Origin: Hofstenia miamia | Taxonomy: Eukaryota > Xenacoelomorpha > Acoela | DNA length: 52,031 nt | Direction: 5' to 3' | Assembly (NCBI GenBank): GCA_004352715.1 | Contig: SCFE01000078.1 | Location: 1,600,713-1,652,743, forward strand | Part shown: positions 36,301 through 46,012 of the stretch, piece by piece | How the letters are laid out: each line of letters starts with the position of its first letter | Numbering within the stretch: position 1 is the stretch's first letter | Program-made: the position numbers and the translations under genes | The notes under the pieces: model-generated | Databases searched by the model: none | Seen by the model: the letters and a program-made list of their open reading frames with translations, nothing else | What the model was told of the DNA's origin: nothing

Positions 36301-37060
36301 ACTGACAGGAGGAATCTGGACAGCATCACTTGGTTCCACTAGATTGTGTATTGCTGTTAAGATGGGCAAACAAGTAGCAGTTTTCAACTCTAAGCAACTG
36401 CAGTTGCAATGATCATTAACTTGGTAGGATCTATTCTGACCAGTGAAGTAGAACTATTTAATACAGTGATGTATGTCTTGCCATTTGAGATGTGACAGAG
36501 ATCCAGGGAGAAGTTAACTCCAGTGAAACACTTTCCTTTGTATCTGGAGACCATAACATCACCTATGTACTGGGAGTCAGTAGTGACTGCAACACATCCC
36601 TAGTGTTGAGGCTCAACAAATACTAGCTCAGAAAACTTGAGCAAGATTTCCAGTTTAGGAATGGTGGTGAGTTCCTGCCTGTGTTCACTTTCACAGATGG
36701 AGATCATGTTTCTTCCATAATCAATAATGCAGGAGTTATGTTCAAGGAAGTCATTGCCCAAGATTATATTGCATGGCAGTGGCTGGTCACAAGTATTTAT
36801 GACAATCAAATCCACCAAGAAAAATTCTTGACAAATATGCAATTCCAAGTTTGGTACATGATCCTTTAGAGATATTGAATTCCTGGAAGCATCTAACAAG
36901 TGGGTAGTGGACAAGAGTAATTTGTCCCTTGACAAACAAAGTTTGGAGCAACACATGTTGCTGATAATGGAGGCCAGTGTTGATAGTAATGTTAACTAAA
37001 GTTCCATTTATATCTATAGGGATAACATTAGTATGCAGTATTGAGGTAATAAAAAGAATG
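33366..37060 (-). pseudogene. pol: pol remnant: protease, RT, RNase H, integrase
   Basis: Protease: NITINTG at about 36965-36990 (Asn for Asp), with ILGNDFLEHNS near 36740. RT: CLCVDFRKLND near 35980, YLNLCKVYWQVP near 35870 (norm LDL), AYMANILV near 35690 (norm YIDD). RNase H: INCDASLVTISG near 35245. Between RNase H and integrase is INADYWTTLP near 34910. Integrase: zinc-binding region near 34540-34440 (KGYLG, then C..C), MDL near 34370, VSDHHPQF near 34190, and GIVERLN near 34080. The second Asp and the Glu are 35 residues apart, as in DD35E. A SPFKAMFG-type motif lies near 33945 and the C-terminal module at 33480-33720. Frameshifts and stops throughout. Longest clean frame: 248 codons at 35053-35799. 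Confidence 0.85.
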
Positions 37061-38990
37061 TCATGTGCACGTTTTATAGGAGGCAGTGCTCCAGCTACTT
37101 TGATGGATCAATAGAACTGATGGGTATCTCAGGAGAACACTCTTCTGTCTCAGGCTGATCAATGACAAAGCCATCACCACTGGCAACTAGGCAAATTACA
37201 GTATGGCATTGAGGCTTGGTGTGGCCCTTTTGACCACATTGATAGCAATGAGTTTGCTCAAGTTCTGTCATCAGCTTGGGGGCAGCAGTGCTTAATGAAG
37301 TAAGAGGTTTCTGAGTTCAGGAACCTGTTTTAAGTTCTCTGGCATCTTTGTTGATGCAAGTAATGTTATGAAGCATGTTGACAATTCTAATGGCTTTTCA
37401 AATAATCAGGTTGAGGTCATCTTCAGGGTCACAATTCAATTTGAGGCAACTGCAAATATTGGGCAGGGAGCCCTAACAGATGTAAAGAGAAAAGTTCATG
37501 CTTTGAGTATTCAGGTGTTAGTTTATTTAAGTGAAACAATCTTTCCAATTGTGTAATGTNTTTTGCTGATAATGGAGGCCAGTGTTGATAGTAATGTTAA
37601 CTAAAGTTCCATTTATATCTATAGAGATAACATTAGTATGCAGTATTGAGGTAATAAAAAGAATGTCATGTGCACATTTTATAGGAGGCAGTGCTCCAGC
37701 TACTTTGATGGATCAATAGAACTGATGGGTATCTCAAGAGAACACTCTTCTGTCTCAGGCTGATCAATGACAAAGCCATCACCATTGGCAACTAGGCAAA
37801 TTACAGTATGGCATTGAGGCTTGGTGTGGCCCTTTTGACCACATTGATAGCAATGAGTTTGCTCAAGTTCTGTCATCAGCTTGGGGGCAGCAGTGCTTAA
37901 TGAAGTAAGAGGTTTCTGAGTTCAGGAACCTGTTTTAAGTTCTCTGGCATCTTTGTTGATGCAAGTAATGTTATGAAGCATGTTGACAATTCTAATGGCT
38001 TTTCAAATAATCAGGTTGAGGTCATCTTCAGGGTCACAATTCAATTTGAGGCAACTGCAAATATTGGGCAGGGAGCCCTAACAGATGTAAAGAGAAAAGT
38101 TCATGCTTTGAGTATTCAGGTGTTAGTTTATTTAAGTGAAACAATCTTTCCAATTGTGTAATGTAAGTTTGGACAACATTGCCATTTTTAAATGAGAGAT
38201 CACAGAGCAGCATCTTATACTGATGCTTGATATGAGGAGCTTTGTAGTGGTCCTCAAAAAACTGATTAGAAGTTGATAGTTCATTTTTGTTTCTCAATCT
38301 AGCATCATATATTGGTTGTATGGGAGACCTTGTAAGTAAGTAGGAAATTGAGCAATGGCAGCATCTTGAGTGGCTTGATACTGCCTCATTGTTAGTTTGA
38401 AAAGGAAGAACATTCTTTAAAGAACTGGGATATTTTGTTGATTTTTCTTGTAAATTTGGGAAGGATGGAATGTTGGTTAAACAGATTGGTGGGTAATAGC
38501 AGATTGTGTAAAGGTGGGACCTCCAGTTGTAAATGAAGTGGCTGGAGTAACAAATTGTGGCCTCAATATGAGGGGGCACTAGGAAGGTGTGCTGTAATCA
38601 TTTCTGAAACATGATCAGTAAGGGTTTGGAAAAAGCATCCAAAGATTCTTTTAAGACATTGTGAGTTACACATTTGGAATGTCTAGATGAGGGCACAGAA
38701 CAAGGAGTGTTTTATGGCAGTGGAAATGCAGACAGGAGTGCTGCCCAGCTACTGAGTTGAATTTCCAATGCAGTGATCAAATTGATCAGGTGCTTCTCTC
38801 TCTGATACCCTTTGGTAGCTTGCTGTCATAGCTAAACCTGTAATGAGTCAATGCATTGTTCACAAGCAAGATGTCAATTGGTCTGCTGTGTGAGTTATGC
38901 TCTAAGTCATTTGATCCCAGTTGCTTGAGGCTCTGGGGAAGGTGGTGACTGAGGGCAAAAATGAGTAGTTAGTAGTGAAATTGATTGATG
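37061..38990 (-). pseudogene. gag: gag remnant with capsid and CCHC knuckle (partly duplicated by assembly)
   Basis: A 181-codon frame at 38034-38579 holds capsid-like sequence with LLCDLSFKNGNVVQTYI and ERLFHLNKLTPEY. The zinc knuckle CYQCGQKGHTKPQC (C-X2-C-X4-H-X4-C) appears at about 37205-37250 and again at about 37812-37857, because 36958-37559 is repeated after the N at 37560. The N-terminal part towards 38990 aligns weakly with the plus copy but carries stops. The plus copy lacks the capsid segment preserved here. Confidence 0.75.
37563..38164. repeat. False duplication of 36958-37559 at a single-N join
   Basis: 602 bp repeated almost without change on either side of the N at 37560. 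The left contig ends GTGTAATGT, and the right copy continues through the same bases into new sequence. Typical unmerged contig overlap. Confidence 0.92.
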
Positions 38991-39162
38991 GTAAGAAAAC
39001 AAGTGACAGTTCTGTAGCATGTCACAATCACCAGGTGAATTCCAATGACCACCTTGATATTCACAGAAGCTTCCTTACCAGAGTACATCACCAGGCATTG
39101 ATTCACCTGCAAACTTCAACAGCATGGAGTAGAGAGTTCAAATGAAACTGCAATATGCTCAG

Positions 39163-39181
39163 AATCACGTCAGGGTCACCA
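39163..39181 (-). promoter_or_regulatory. Primer binding site, tRNA-Trp type
   Basis: The plus strand here reads AATCACGTCAGGGTCACCA, which equals the 3' end of an animal tRNA-Trp (from memory AATCACGTCGGGGTCACCA) with one mismatch. On the element's sense strand it is therefore the complement, TGGTGACCC..., starting directly after the LTR end CTACA. A tRNA-Trp primer is a known mark of the CsRn1-related Ty3/Gypsy elements of animals. A second copy at about 41143-41161 is the false duplicate. Confidence 0.8.
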
Positions 39182-39516
39182 TGTAGAATCATGGGTGAGC
39201 TCTAGCTACTCCAGCAGTACTGAGAACTCAAAGGTTAACAAAGGTTGCAGAGGATACCATTGTAGAGAACAACCCACATTCTAGCACAAAAGAGAACATT
39301 GGTGGTTCACTGATTCAATAAAGAAAGAACAGAACCTATCCACTAAGATTAGATTTCCAGCAGTACCCAATTCACAGGGATCATTCCAAAGGCCTATCCA
39401 TGAAGCCATCCTTACTTACCAAAGTTCTAATTGTGTGTTACAAGTATTAATTTCTAGCTCAAATAAACAATATAGCTCAGAGTTCTATTATCTCAGCTCA
39501 TGTAAATAAATAATAA
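39182..39516 (-). repeat. 5' LTR of the minus-strand element, truncated
   Basis: Begins TGTAGAATCATGGG next to the primer site and aligns with the LTR fragments at 10505, 12874 and 20201. Similarity stops abruptly after AATAATAA at 39516, where AT-rich sequence of another origin begins. So only about 335 bp of the LTR's 3' side remains. Confidence 0.75.
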
Positions 39517-42140
39517 TGCTATATTTTTTCCTACTATAAAAAAGTTTAGCAAATCATATAGTGATATATAATTTTTTGAATTTGTTCAAGAAATTTTGTG
39601 AATACTCCCCATTTAGAAAAATTCCAAGCTTTCTAATCTAAAAAATAATTATACAATTTATAAAGAAACTGAATTTGAAAAATTTGATTTTTATTGTATT
39701 TTCAAGCACTTTTGATTGATTTGAGTTCAAGAGTTGATGAATTTTTTCATGAATGTTTTCAATTCAGTATGGCAAATGCATTTAAATTAACTTTATTATC
39801 ATAAAATATATCTACAGGATCAGAGAATTCAGAAGTTTAATATTTTAGTTTCAGTATCAAAAACATAAGTCTCAGTCTTATCTTGAATCAAAACTGTTAT
39901 TGATATCAGTTTAAATTTTATTTGAACAATGATATTTATTTAAAAACAAGCAGTATATTGTATATTTGCATATAAATAAAAATGGCAAGGGGAAGACTAA
40001 AAGTTAATTTTCAAAAAGTATTAATTTTTTACTTGCTTAAAGATATTTCCAGTTTATTTAAAGTTTTTCAAATTTTCTAGTTTAAAAATAGTCACAACTT
40101 GCAATGAAAAATTTCTCATATCTTGTTGCAAAAATAAAAATCTCATTCAGAAAATTTAATTATTTGGTGAAATGGGGGATTTTCACTAAAATTTAAATTT
40201 GAATGTTTTTAGCCAAAAATGTTTGACTTAGTTTAAATTCCTTCAAAATAAAAAAACCAATAAAATATTTGCTAAATTTTGTAGAAATTGACTGTCTCTT
40301 TCTTGTTCAGATGATGTCACTACCTTTTGAATCATAAATGCTTCTTACCCTAAAAAGTCGGAATTAGAAAAATACTTGATTGAACTCGGAATTTCATTTA
40401 AAAAATTACTCGAACTTGGTCTGAGTAACTTGAACTCGACTCGTAAAAAATGTAAAATGAATTCCTGGAAAATCAAAAATAGTAACATCACNGGTGGGAC
40501 CTCCAGTTGTAAATGAAGTGGCTGGAGTAACAAATTGTGGCATCAATATGAGGGGGCACTAGGAAGGTGTGCTGTAATCATTTGTGAAACATGATCAGTA
40601 AGGGTTTGGAAAAAGCATCCAAAGATTCTTTTAAGACATTGTGAGTTACACATTTGGAATGTCTGGATGAGGGCACAGAACAAGGAGTGTTTTATGGCAG
40701 TGGAAATGCAGACAGGAGTGTTGCCCAGCTACTGAGTTGAATTTCCAATGCAGTGATCAAATTGATCAGGTGCTTCTCTCTCTGATACTCTTTGGTAGCT
40801 TGCTGTCATAGCTAAACCTGTAATGAGTCAATGCATTGTTCACAAGCAAGATGTCAATTGGTCTGCTGTGTGAGTTATGCTCTAAGTCATTTGATCCCAG
40901 TTGCTTGAGGCTCTGGGGAAGGTGGTGACTGAGAGCAAAAATGAGTAGTTAGTAGTGAAATTGATTGATGGTAAGAAAACAAGTGACAGTTCTGTAGCAT
41001 GTCACAATCACCAGGTGAATTCCAATGACCACCTTGATATTCACAGAAGCTTCCTGACCAGAGTACATCACCAGGCATTGATTCACCTGCAAACTTCAAC
41101 AGCATGGAGTAGAGAGTTCAAATGAAACTGCAATTTGCTCAGAATCACGTCAGGGTCACCATGTAGAATCATGGGTGAGCTCTAGCTACTCCAGCAGTAC
41201 TGAGAACTCAAAGGTTAACAAAGGTTGCAGAGGATACCATTGTAGAGAACAACCCACATTCTAGCACAAAAGAGAACATTGGAGGTTCACTGATTCAATA
41301 AAGAAAGAACAGAAGCTATCCACTCAGAGTAGACTTTCAGCAGTGACCAATTCACATGGCATCATGCTGAAGTCTATCCATGAAGCCATCCTTACTTACC
41401 AAAGTTCTAATTGTGTGTTACAAGTATTAATTTCTAGCTCAAATAAACAATATAGCTCAGAGTTCTATTATCTCAGCTCATGTAAATAAATAATAATGCT
41501 ATATTTTTTCCTACTATAAAAAAGTTTAGCAAATCATATAGTGATATATAATTTTTTGAATTTGTTCAAGAAATTTTGTGAATACTCCCCATTTAGAAAA
41601 ATTCCAAGCTTTCTAATCTAAAAAATAATTATACAATTTATAAAGAAACTGAATTTGAAAAATTTGATTTTTATTGTATTTTCAAGCACTTTTGATTGAT
41701 TTGAGTTCAAGAGTTGATGAATTTTTTCATGAATGTTTTCAATTCAGTATGGCAAATGCATTTAAATTAACTTTATTATCATAAAATATATCTACAGGAT
41801 CAGAGAATTCAGAAGTTTAATATTTTAGTTTCAGTATCAAAAACATAAGTCTCAGTCTTATCTTGAATCAAAACTGTTATTGATATCAGTTTAAATTTTA
41901 TTTGAACAATGATATTTATTTAAAAACAAGCAGTATATTGTATATTTGCATATAAATAAAAATGGCAAGGGGAAAAGTTAATTTTCAAAAAGTATTAATT
42001 TTTTACTTGCTTAAAGATATTTCCAGTTTATTTAAAGTTTTTCAAATTTTCTAGTTTAAAAATAGTCACAACTTGCAATGAAAAATTTCTCATATCTTGT
42101 TGCAAAAATAAAAATCTCATTCAGAAAATTTAATTATTTG
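39517..42140. other. AT-rich stretch, mostly doubled by an assembly join
   Basis: From 39517 to 40491 it is very AT-rich with no ORF. After the N at 40492 the sequence restarts at gag-side sequence and repeats everything. No gene is seen. Confidence 0.6.
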
Positions 42141-42465
42141 GTGAAATGGGGGATTTTCACTAAAATTTAAATTTGAATGTTTTTAGCCAAAAATGTTTGA
42201 CTTAGTTTAAATTCCTTCAAAATAAAAAAACCAATAAAATATTTGCTAAATTTTGTAGAAATTGACTGTCTCTTTCTTGTTCAGATGATGTCACTACCTT
42301 TTGAATCATAAATGCTTCTTACCCTAAAAAGTCGGAATTAGAAAAATACTTGATTGAACTCGGAATTTCATTTAAAAAATTACTCGAACTTGGTCTGAGT
42401 AACTTGAACTCGACTCGTAAAAAATCTAAAATGAATTCCTGGAAAATCAAAAATAGTAACATCAC
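40493..42465. repeat. False duplication of 38513-40491 at a single-N join
   Basis: 1973 bp repeated with few differences; one clear difference lies in the LTR at 41330-41375 against 39350-39395, and a 6-bp indel lies near 41972. The left contig stops at ACATCAC and the right continues ACATCACCTCC. The substitutions suggest two haplotypes rather than a pure overlap. Confidence 0.92.
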
Positions 42466-42600
42466 CTCCTAAGAAAGAGACAGCGAATTTCTGCAAATAT
42501 TTATATTGAAAGAATTCAAACTAAATTAAACAAATTTGGCTAAAAATATTTAAATTTTAATGAAAATCCCCATTCCCATCAAAAATTTAAATTTGACAAT
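42141..42600. mobile_element. Foldback repeat (long imperfect inverted repeat)
   Basis: The left arm, about 42141-42300 (with GGGGATTTTCACTAAAATTT, TTTTTAGCCAAA, GACTGTCTCTTTCTTG), pairs with a right arm at about 42462-42600 (CTAAGAAAGAGACAGCG, TTTGGCTAAAAATATTT, AATGAAAATCCCCATT). The loop is about 160 bp and contains reiterated ACTTGAACTC-like words. There is no ORF. It is probably a MITE-like or foldback element of unknown family. Part of it is repeated in the next unit. Confidence 0.6.
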
Positions 42601-43182
42601 AAATTTTAGGTGAATTCAATATGCTTATACTTTATTTAGAAATTTGAAATTTAAATTTACTACTGTATTTTTTTTAAGTTGTATGTAAGCATGTTATTTA
42701 AGGTATATGTATTTACCGGTTGCATAGTGTAATATGGCGAAGCTAGTTTGTGACACGCTGAAGCACGCGTAAAAAATTTAGCTCTAGTGAAGGGCAAAAA
42801 AACAATTAAATATATAAAAAGTGTAAAAAATTGTAGAAATAGGCCTATAGCTTAGCGTAGCTAACGACATTCGCCGCAGGCGTTAACACGCAAGAAATAA
42901 CCTATTATAAAAATAAGTTTAAAAAATGTTACATTTTGCAAATAACAAAGCTATGAATGATTGCTAGATATTATTTATAGGCGAAAGTAGAGAGTAGGAT
43001 GCACGCCTACAAAAACCCTAATACGGGGTGAATAACTTTGCATAATTAACCCAATTCGTAGCATAAGGTAGCGCAGGATATATATTTAAGGACAATAGCA
43101 CGGAAATTCCTAAAAAATTATTATTAAATAAATTGAACGATATAAAAGTATATTTATGCAATTCTACGCATGTGTAATTTAT
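42202..43182. repeat. Tandem duplication, unit 1 (981 bp)
   Basis: Begins TTAGTTTAAATTCC inside the foldback's left arm and ends ATGTGTAATTTATT. The next unit starts directly, without any N. It contains an 85-bp segment (GTAGCTAACGACATTCG onwards, about 42858-42945) absent from unit 2. Confidence 0.85.
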
Positions 43183-44093
43183 TTAGTTTAAATTCCTTCA
43201 AAATAAAAAAACCAATAAAATATTTGCTAAATTTTGTAGAAATTGACTGTCTCTTTCTTGTTCAGATGATGTCACTACCTTTTGAATCATAAATGCTTCT
43301 TACCCTAAAAAGTCGGAATTAGAAAAATACTTGATTGAACTCGGAATTTCATTTAAAAAATTACTCGAACTTGGTCTGAGTAACTTGAACTCGACTCGTA
43401 AAAAATGTAAAATGAATTCCTGGAAAATCAAAAATAGTAACATCACCTCCTAAGAAAGAGACAGCGAATTTCTGCAAAATTTAGCAAATATTTATATTGA
43501 AAGAATTCAAACTAAATTAAACAAATTTGGCTAAAAATATTTAAATTTTAATGAAAATCCCCCATTCCCATCAAAAATTTAAATTTGACAATAAATTTTA
43601 GGTGAATTCAATATGCTTATACTTTATTTAGAAATTTGAAATTTAAATTTACTACTGTATTTTTTTTAAGTTGTATGTAAGCATGTTATTTAAGGTATAT
43701 GTATTTACCGGTTGCATAGTGTAATATGGCGAAGCTAGTTTGTGACACGCTGAAGCACGCGTAAAAAATTTAGCTCTAGTGAAGGGCAAAAAAACAATTA
43801 AATATATAAAAAGTGTAAAAAATTGTAGAAATAGGCCTATAGCTTAGCAAATAACAAAGCTATGAATGATTGCTAGATATTATTTATAGGCGAAAGTAGA
43901 GAGTAGGGTGCACGCCTACAAAAACCCTAATACGGGGTGAATAACTTTGCATAATTAACCCAATTCGTAGCATAAGGTAGCGCAGGATATATATTTAAGG
44001 ACAATAGCACGGAAATTCCTAAAAAATTATTATTAAATAAATTGAACGATATAAAAGTATATTTATGCAATTCTACGCATTTTTAATTTATTT
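43183..44093. repeat. Tandem duplication, unit 2 (911 bp)
   Basis: Copy of 42202-43182 with the 85-bp deletion and a few small indels (for example an extra AATTTAGCAA near 43480). After 44093 the sequence diverges. There is no join mark, so this one may be biological. Confidence 0.85.
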
Positions 44094-44329
44094 CAAATCC
44101 TTATTAGGTGAAGTTTCCAAATACATTGTGGTAAAAATATAAATATATTAAATTTGATTTATTCCGTTTGTTTTACTCGTATTATAATTATAACAGCTCA
44201 TGTATACGATTTCTTGGGTGCATAATTTAATGTAGAATTTTTTTTGTACAAATTAGTGAATATTTGATTAATTTTTATGAAAATTGAAATCGTTCTTTTT
44301 TTGTTAATGATTTCCACCTAAAAGCATGG

Positions 44330-45609
44330 GGAACTCAGAGCACTAAATTCACGAACTCTGCGAATTGCTCAACATTAATGTTTGTTTATTAAATAATGCT
44401 TCTTTTGAAAGAACTGTATTTCCACAAACTGATGGTGGTCCTCGCAATTTGCACCCCTTTAGACTTAAACTGATTCCATTGATTTAAACCCCCGATCTGC
44501 TAGTACTTGGGATTTTGGTGGCAAAACATCTAAAAAGTCACTGTGTCTAACAAGTTCAATATCTGAAATTCGCCCTCCAAATCGTTCTGATATGTAATTT
44601 ATAAAACCGTCTAGCGTGCAAGAAATCAAATACTTGATGGTGTTGTGATTTTTATCAGTGGACCAAGTCAGGCTTTGCGTTGTAGGATTAGACGGTTTTT
44701 GGATAATGACCTCAAAACAGAATTGACTTCGGAGAACTTGAACTAAAGCCTAGAAGGAAGATTTGCTTGCACCAAATTTCGATCAGAAAAAAATATAGTT
44801 TCTTAGTAGCGACCGCAATTCAGTCAGATAAATGTTGAGTATTCTTGAAATTGTAGACTTAGAAAGAAGAGATATATCTGAAGTTCAGAAAGTGGGAGCA
44901 AGCGCCTACATTTCAAGAGTGGTGTAAATATTACACTATTATACTTTTTGGTGGTAGAATCATCAATTGAAATATACTTAATAACATTTATAATAACAAT
45001 ATTGTCTTTAGAAATCCCAAAATAATGACGTGGGCTATCCAATGAAAAATCTAACGATGCCATATCTGATGAAGAATTTGTTGTTATGCAATATTCAGAT
45101 AAAGTGTCTGTTGAACAAGATATGCTTAGTTCAGTGCAATAATCCTCTGTTTGCACATTTTTATCTGAATAAATGGTTGATATCTAAAAAAAATAAGTTC
45201 AACAAATATATATATATATATATATATTCAGCTAAATAAAATGCTTACTGTTTGGATCTTCCTATGAATGAAATCTCCTTTGACTGTTTGACAGCTTTTA
45301 TCAAAACTGGTAGAAGCAGTATTTTGAGATGAAGCACTTGCAGCTGAGGCACTTAAAATTTCTTTCACGATTATCAGACGAAATTCTCCTCTTTAATGAT
45401 TTTGATTGTCAAACAGAAAACCACGGCATTACCCCATCATGTAAAACTTGTCGTTTTGATTTATTGAACCATATTTCATAATAATTTTTTACATCTCTGG
45501 GTAGATCAAAGTGCTCCTGACAAGCAAACAGAAGATACGAAGGGGGTGGCATCCCAACGCCGAACGGCTTGAAACCAAAGAGCTCTGTTCTTTTTATTAA
45601 TTGGTACAA
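44330..45609 (-). pseudogene. THAP-domain plus DDE (Harbinger/ISL2EU-like) transposase relic
   Basis: Minus strand, 5' to 3'. At 45609-45409 a 66-codon frame carries the second half of a THAP zinc finger: CQEHFDL (the C-x2-HF signature) and GVMPWF (matching the A-V-P-x-x-F end). The first Cys pair is lost or lies towards the Tc1 insertion at 45692. A 110-codon frame follows at 45156-44824 without a clear domain. At about 44725-44490 is a DDE_Tnp_4-type core with IIQKPSNPTTQSLTWSTDKN, then NTIKYLIS, RFGGRISD, and LADRGF carrying the second catalytic Asp. The first catalytic Asp (norm DC(F/T)E) reads FCFE here. GCKLRGPPSV and LSK near 44450-44400 match the following family segment, and the catalytic Glu region is gone. 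Stops separate the parts. Dead transposase relic; a domesticated gene is unlikely. Confidence 0.75.
45206..45228. repeat. (AT)n microsatellite
   Basis: About 11 AT units in the interior of the THAP/DDE relic. Confidence 0.9.
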
Positions 45610-45691
45610 TAAGAACCAATAATTAGGGTTTGCAATCGTTGTCGACTACAATAGTAAATGAAAAACAAATCTGAAAATCATTAATACAGTA

Positions 45692-45956
45692 CTGGAAAAA
45701 AGTAGTGAGACACCCATCTGAAATTTATGTAAATCGCTCTCACGCATTCATTAATTAGTGAATCGGAATTATACTTCGAACATCAATAAAGATGATTGTT
45801 GTCAGTTGCTTTGATTGACAAGTCGGCTTCAATTGTGAGATATTCCGCGCTAGCCGCGCTCTTTGATCGGATGCCGTCAAAGACTTGTTGGAAAAAAGTA
45901 GTGAGACACCCCTACAGATCCCTTCCTTTGATGTTAACATGGCTTTTCATTGGCTT
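45692..45956 (+). repeat. Left terminal inverted repeat (IR/DR type)
   Basis: Pairs with 47087-47350. It contains two direct copies of TGGAAAAAAGTAGTGAGACA, at 45693 and 45889. These are the likely transposase binding sites in the IR/DR arrangement known from Sleeping Beauty-like Tc1 elements. Confidence 0.88.
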
Positions 45957-45964
45957 CTACTCTT

Positions 45965-45972
45965 TATATAAA
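45965..45972 (+). promoter_or_regulatory. TATA box for the transposase
   Basis: TATATAAA, 41 bp before the ATG at 46013 and just inside the left inverted repeat. Its position favours the 46013 start over the upstream in-frame ATG at 45950. Confidence 0.5.
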
Positions 45973-46012
45973 GACAACCAATACTTGGGATAATCACAAA
46001 AGATTTATTGCA

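Larger units (their letters stand above)
30918..39516 (-). mobile_element. Ty3/Gypsy-like LTR retrotransposon, minus-strand copy (degenerate)
   Basis: Same family and gene order as the plus-strand copy, in opposite orientation. Reading from high to low coordinates: partial 5' LTR (39516-39182), primer site (39181-39163), gag, protease, RT, RNase H, integrase, ORF3. The 3' end, including the end of ORF3 and the 3' LTR, is missing at 30918. The 5' LTR is also truncated at 39516. Two false duplications inflate the gag end (joins 37560 and 40492). The integrase region is better preserved here than in the plus copy. Confidence 0.85.

Noticed and set aside
37973-38161. Second, independent gag zinc-knuckle region
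   Set aside because: Exact repeat of 36958-37559 across a single N, hence assembly.
45950-46012. Upstream in-frame ATG as the transposase start
   Set aside because: It lies within the inverted repeat and before the TATA box. Starting at 46013 gives the normal family length.
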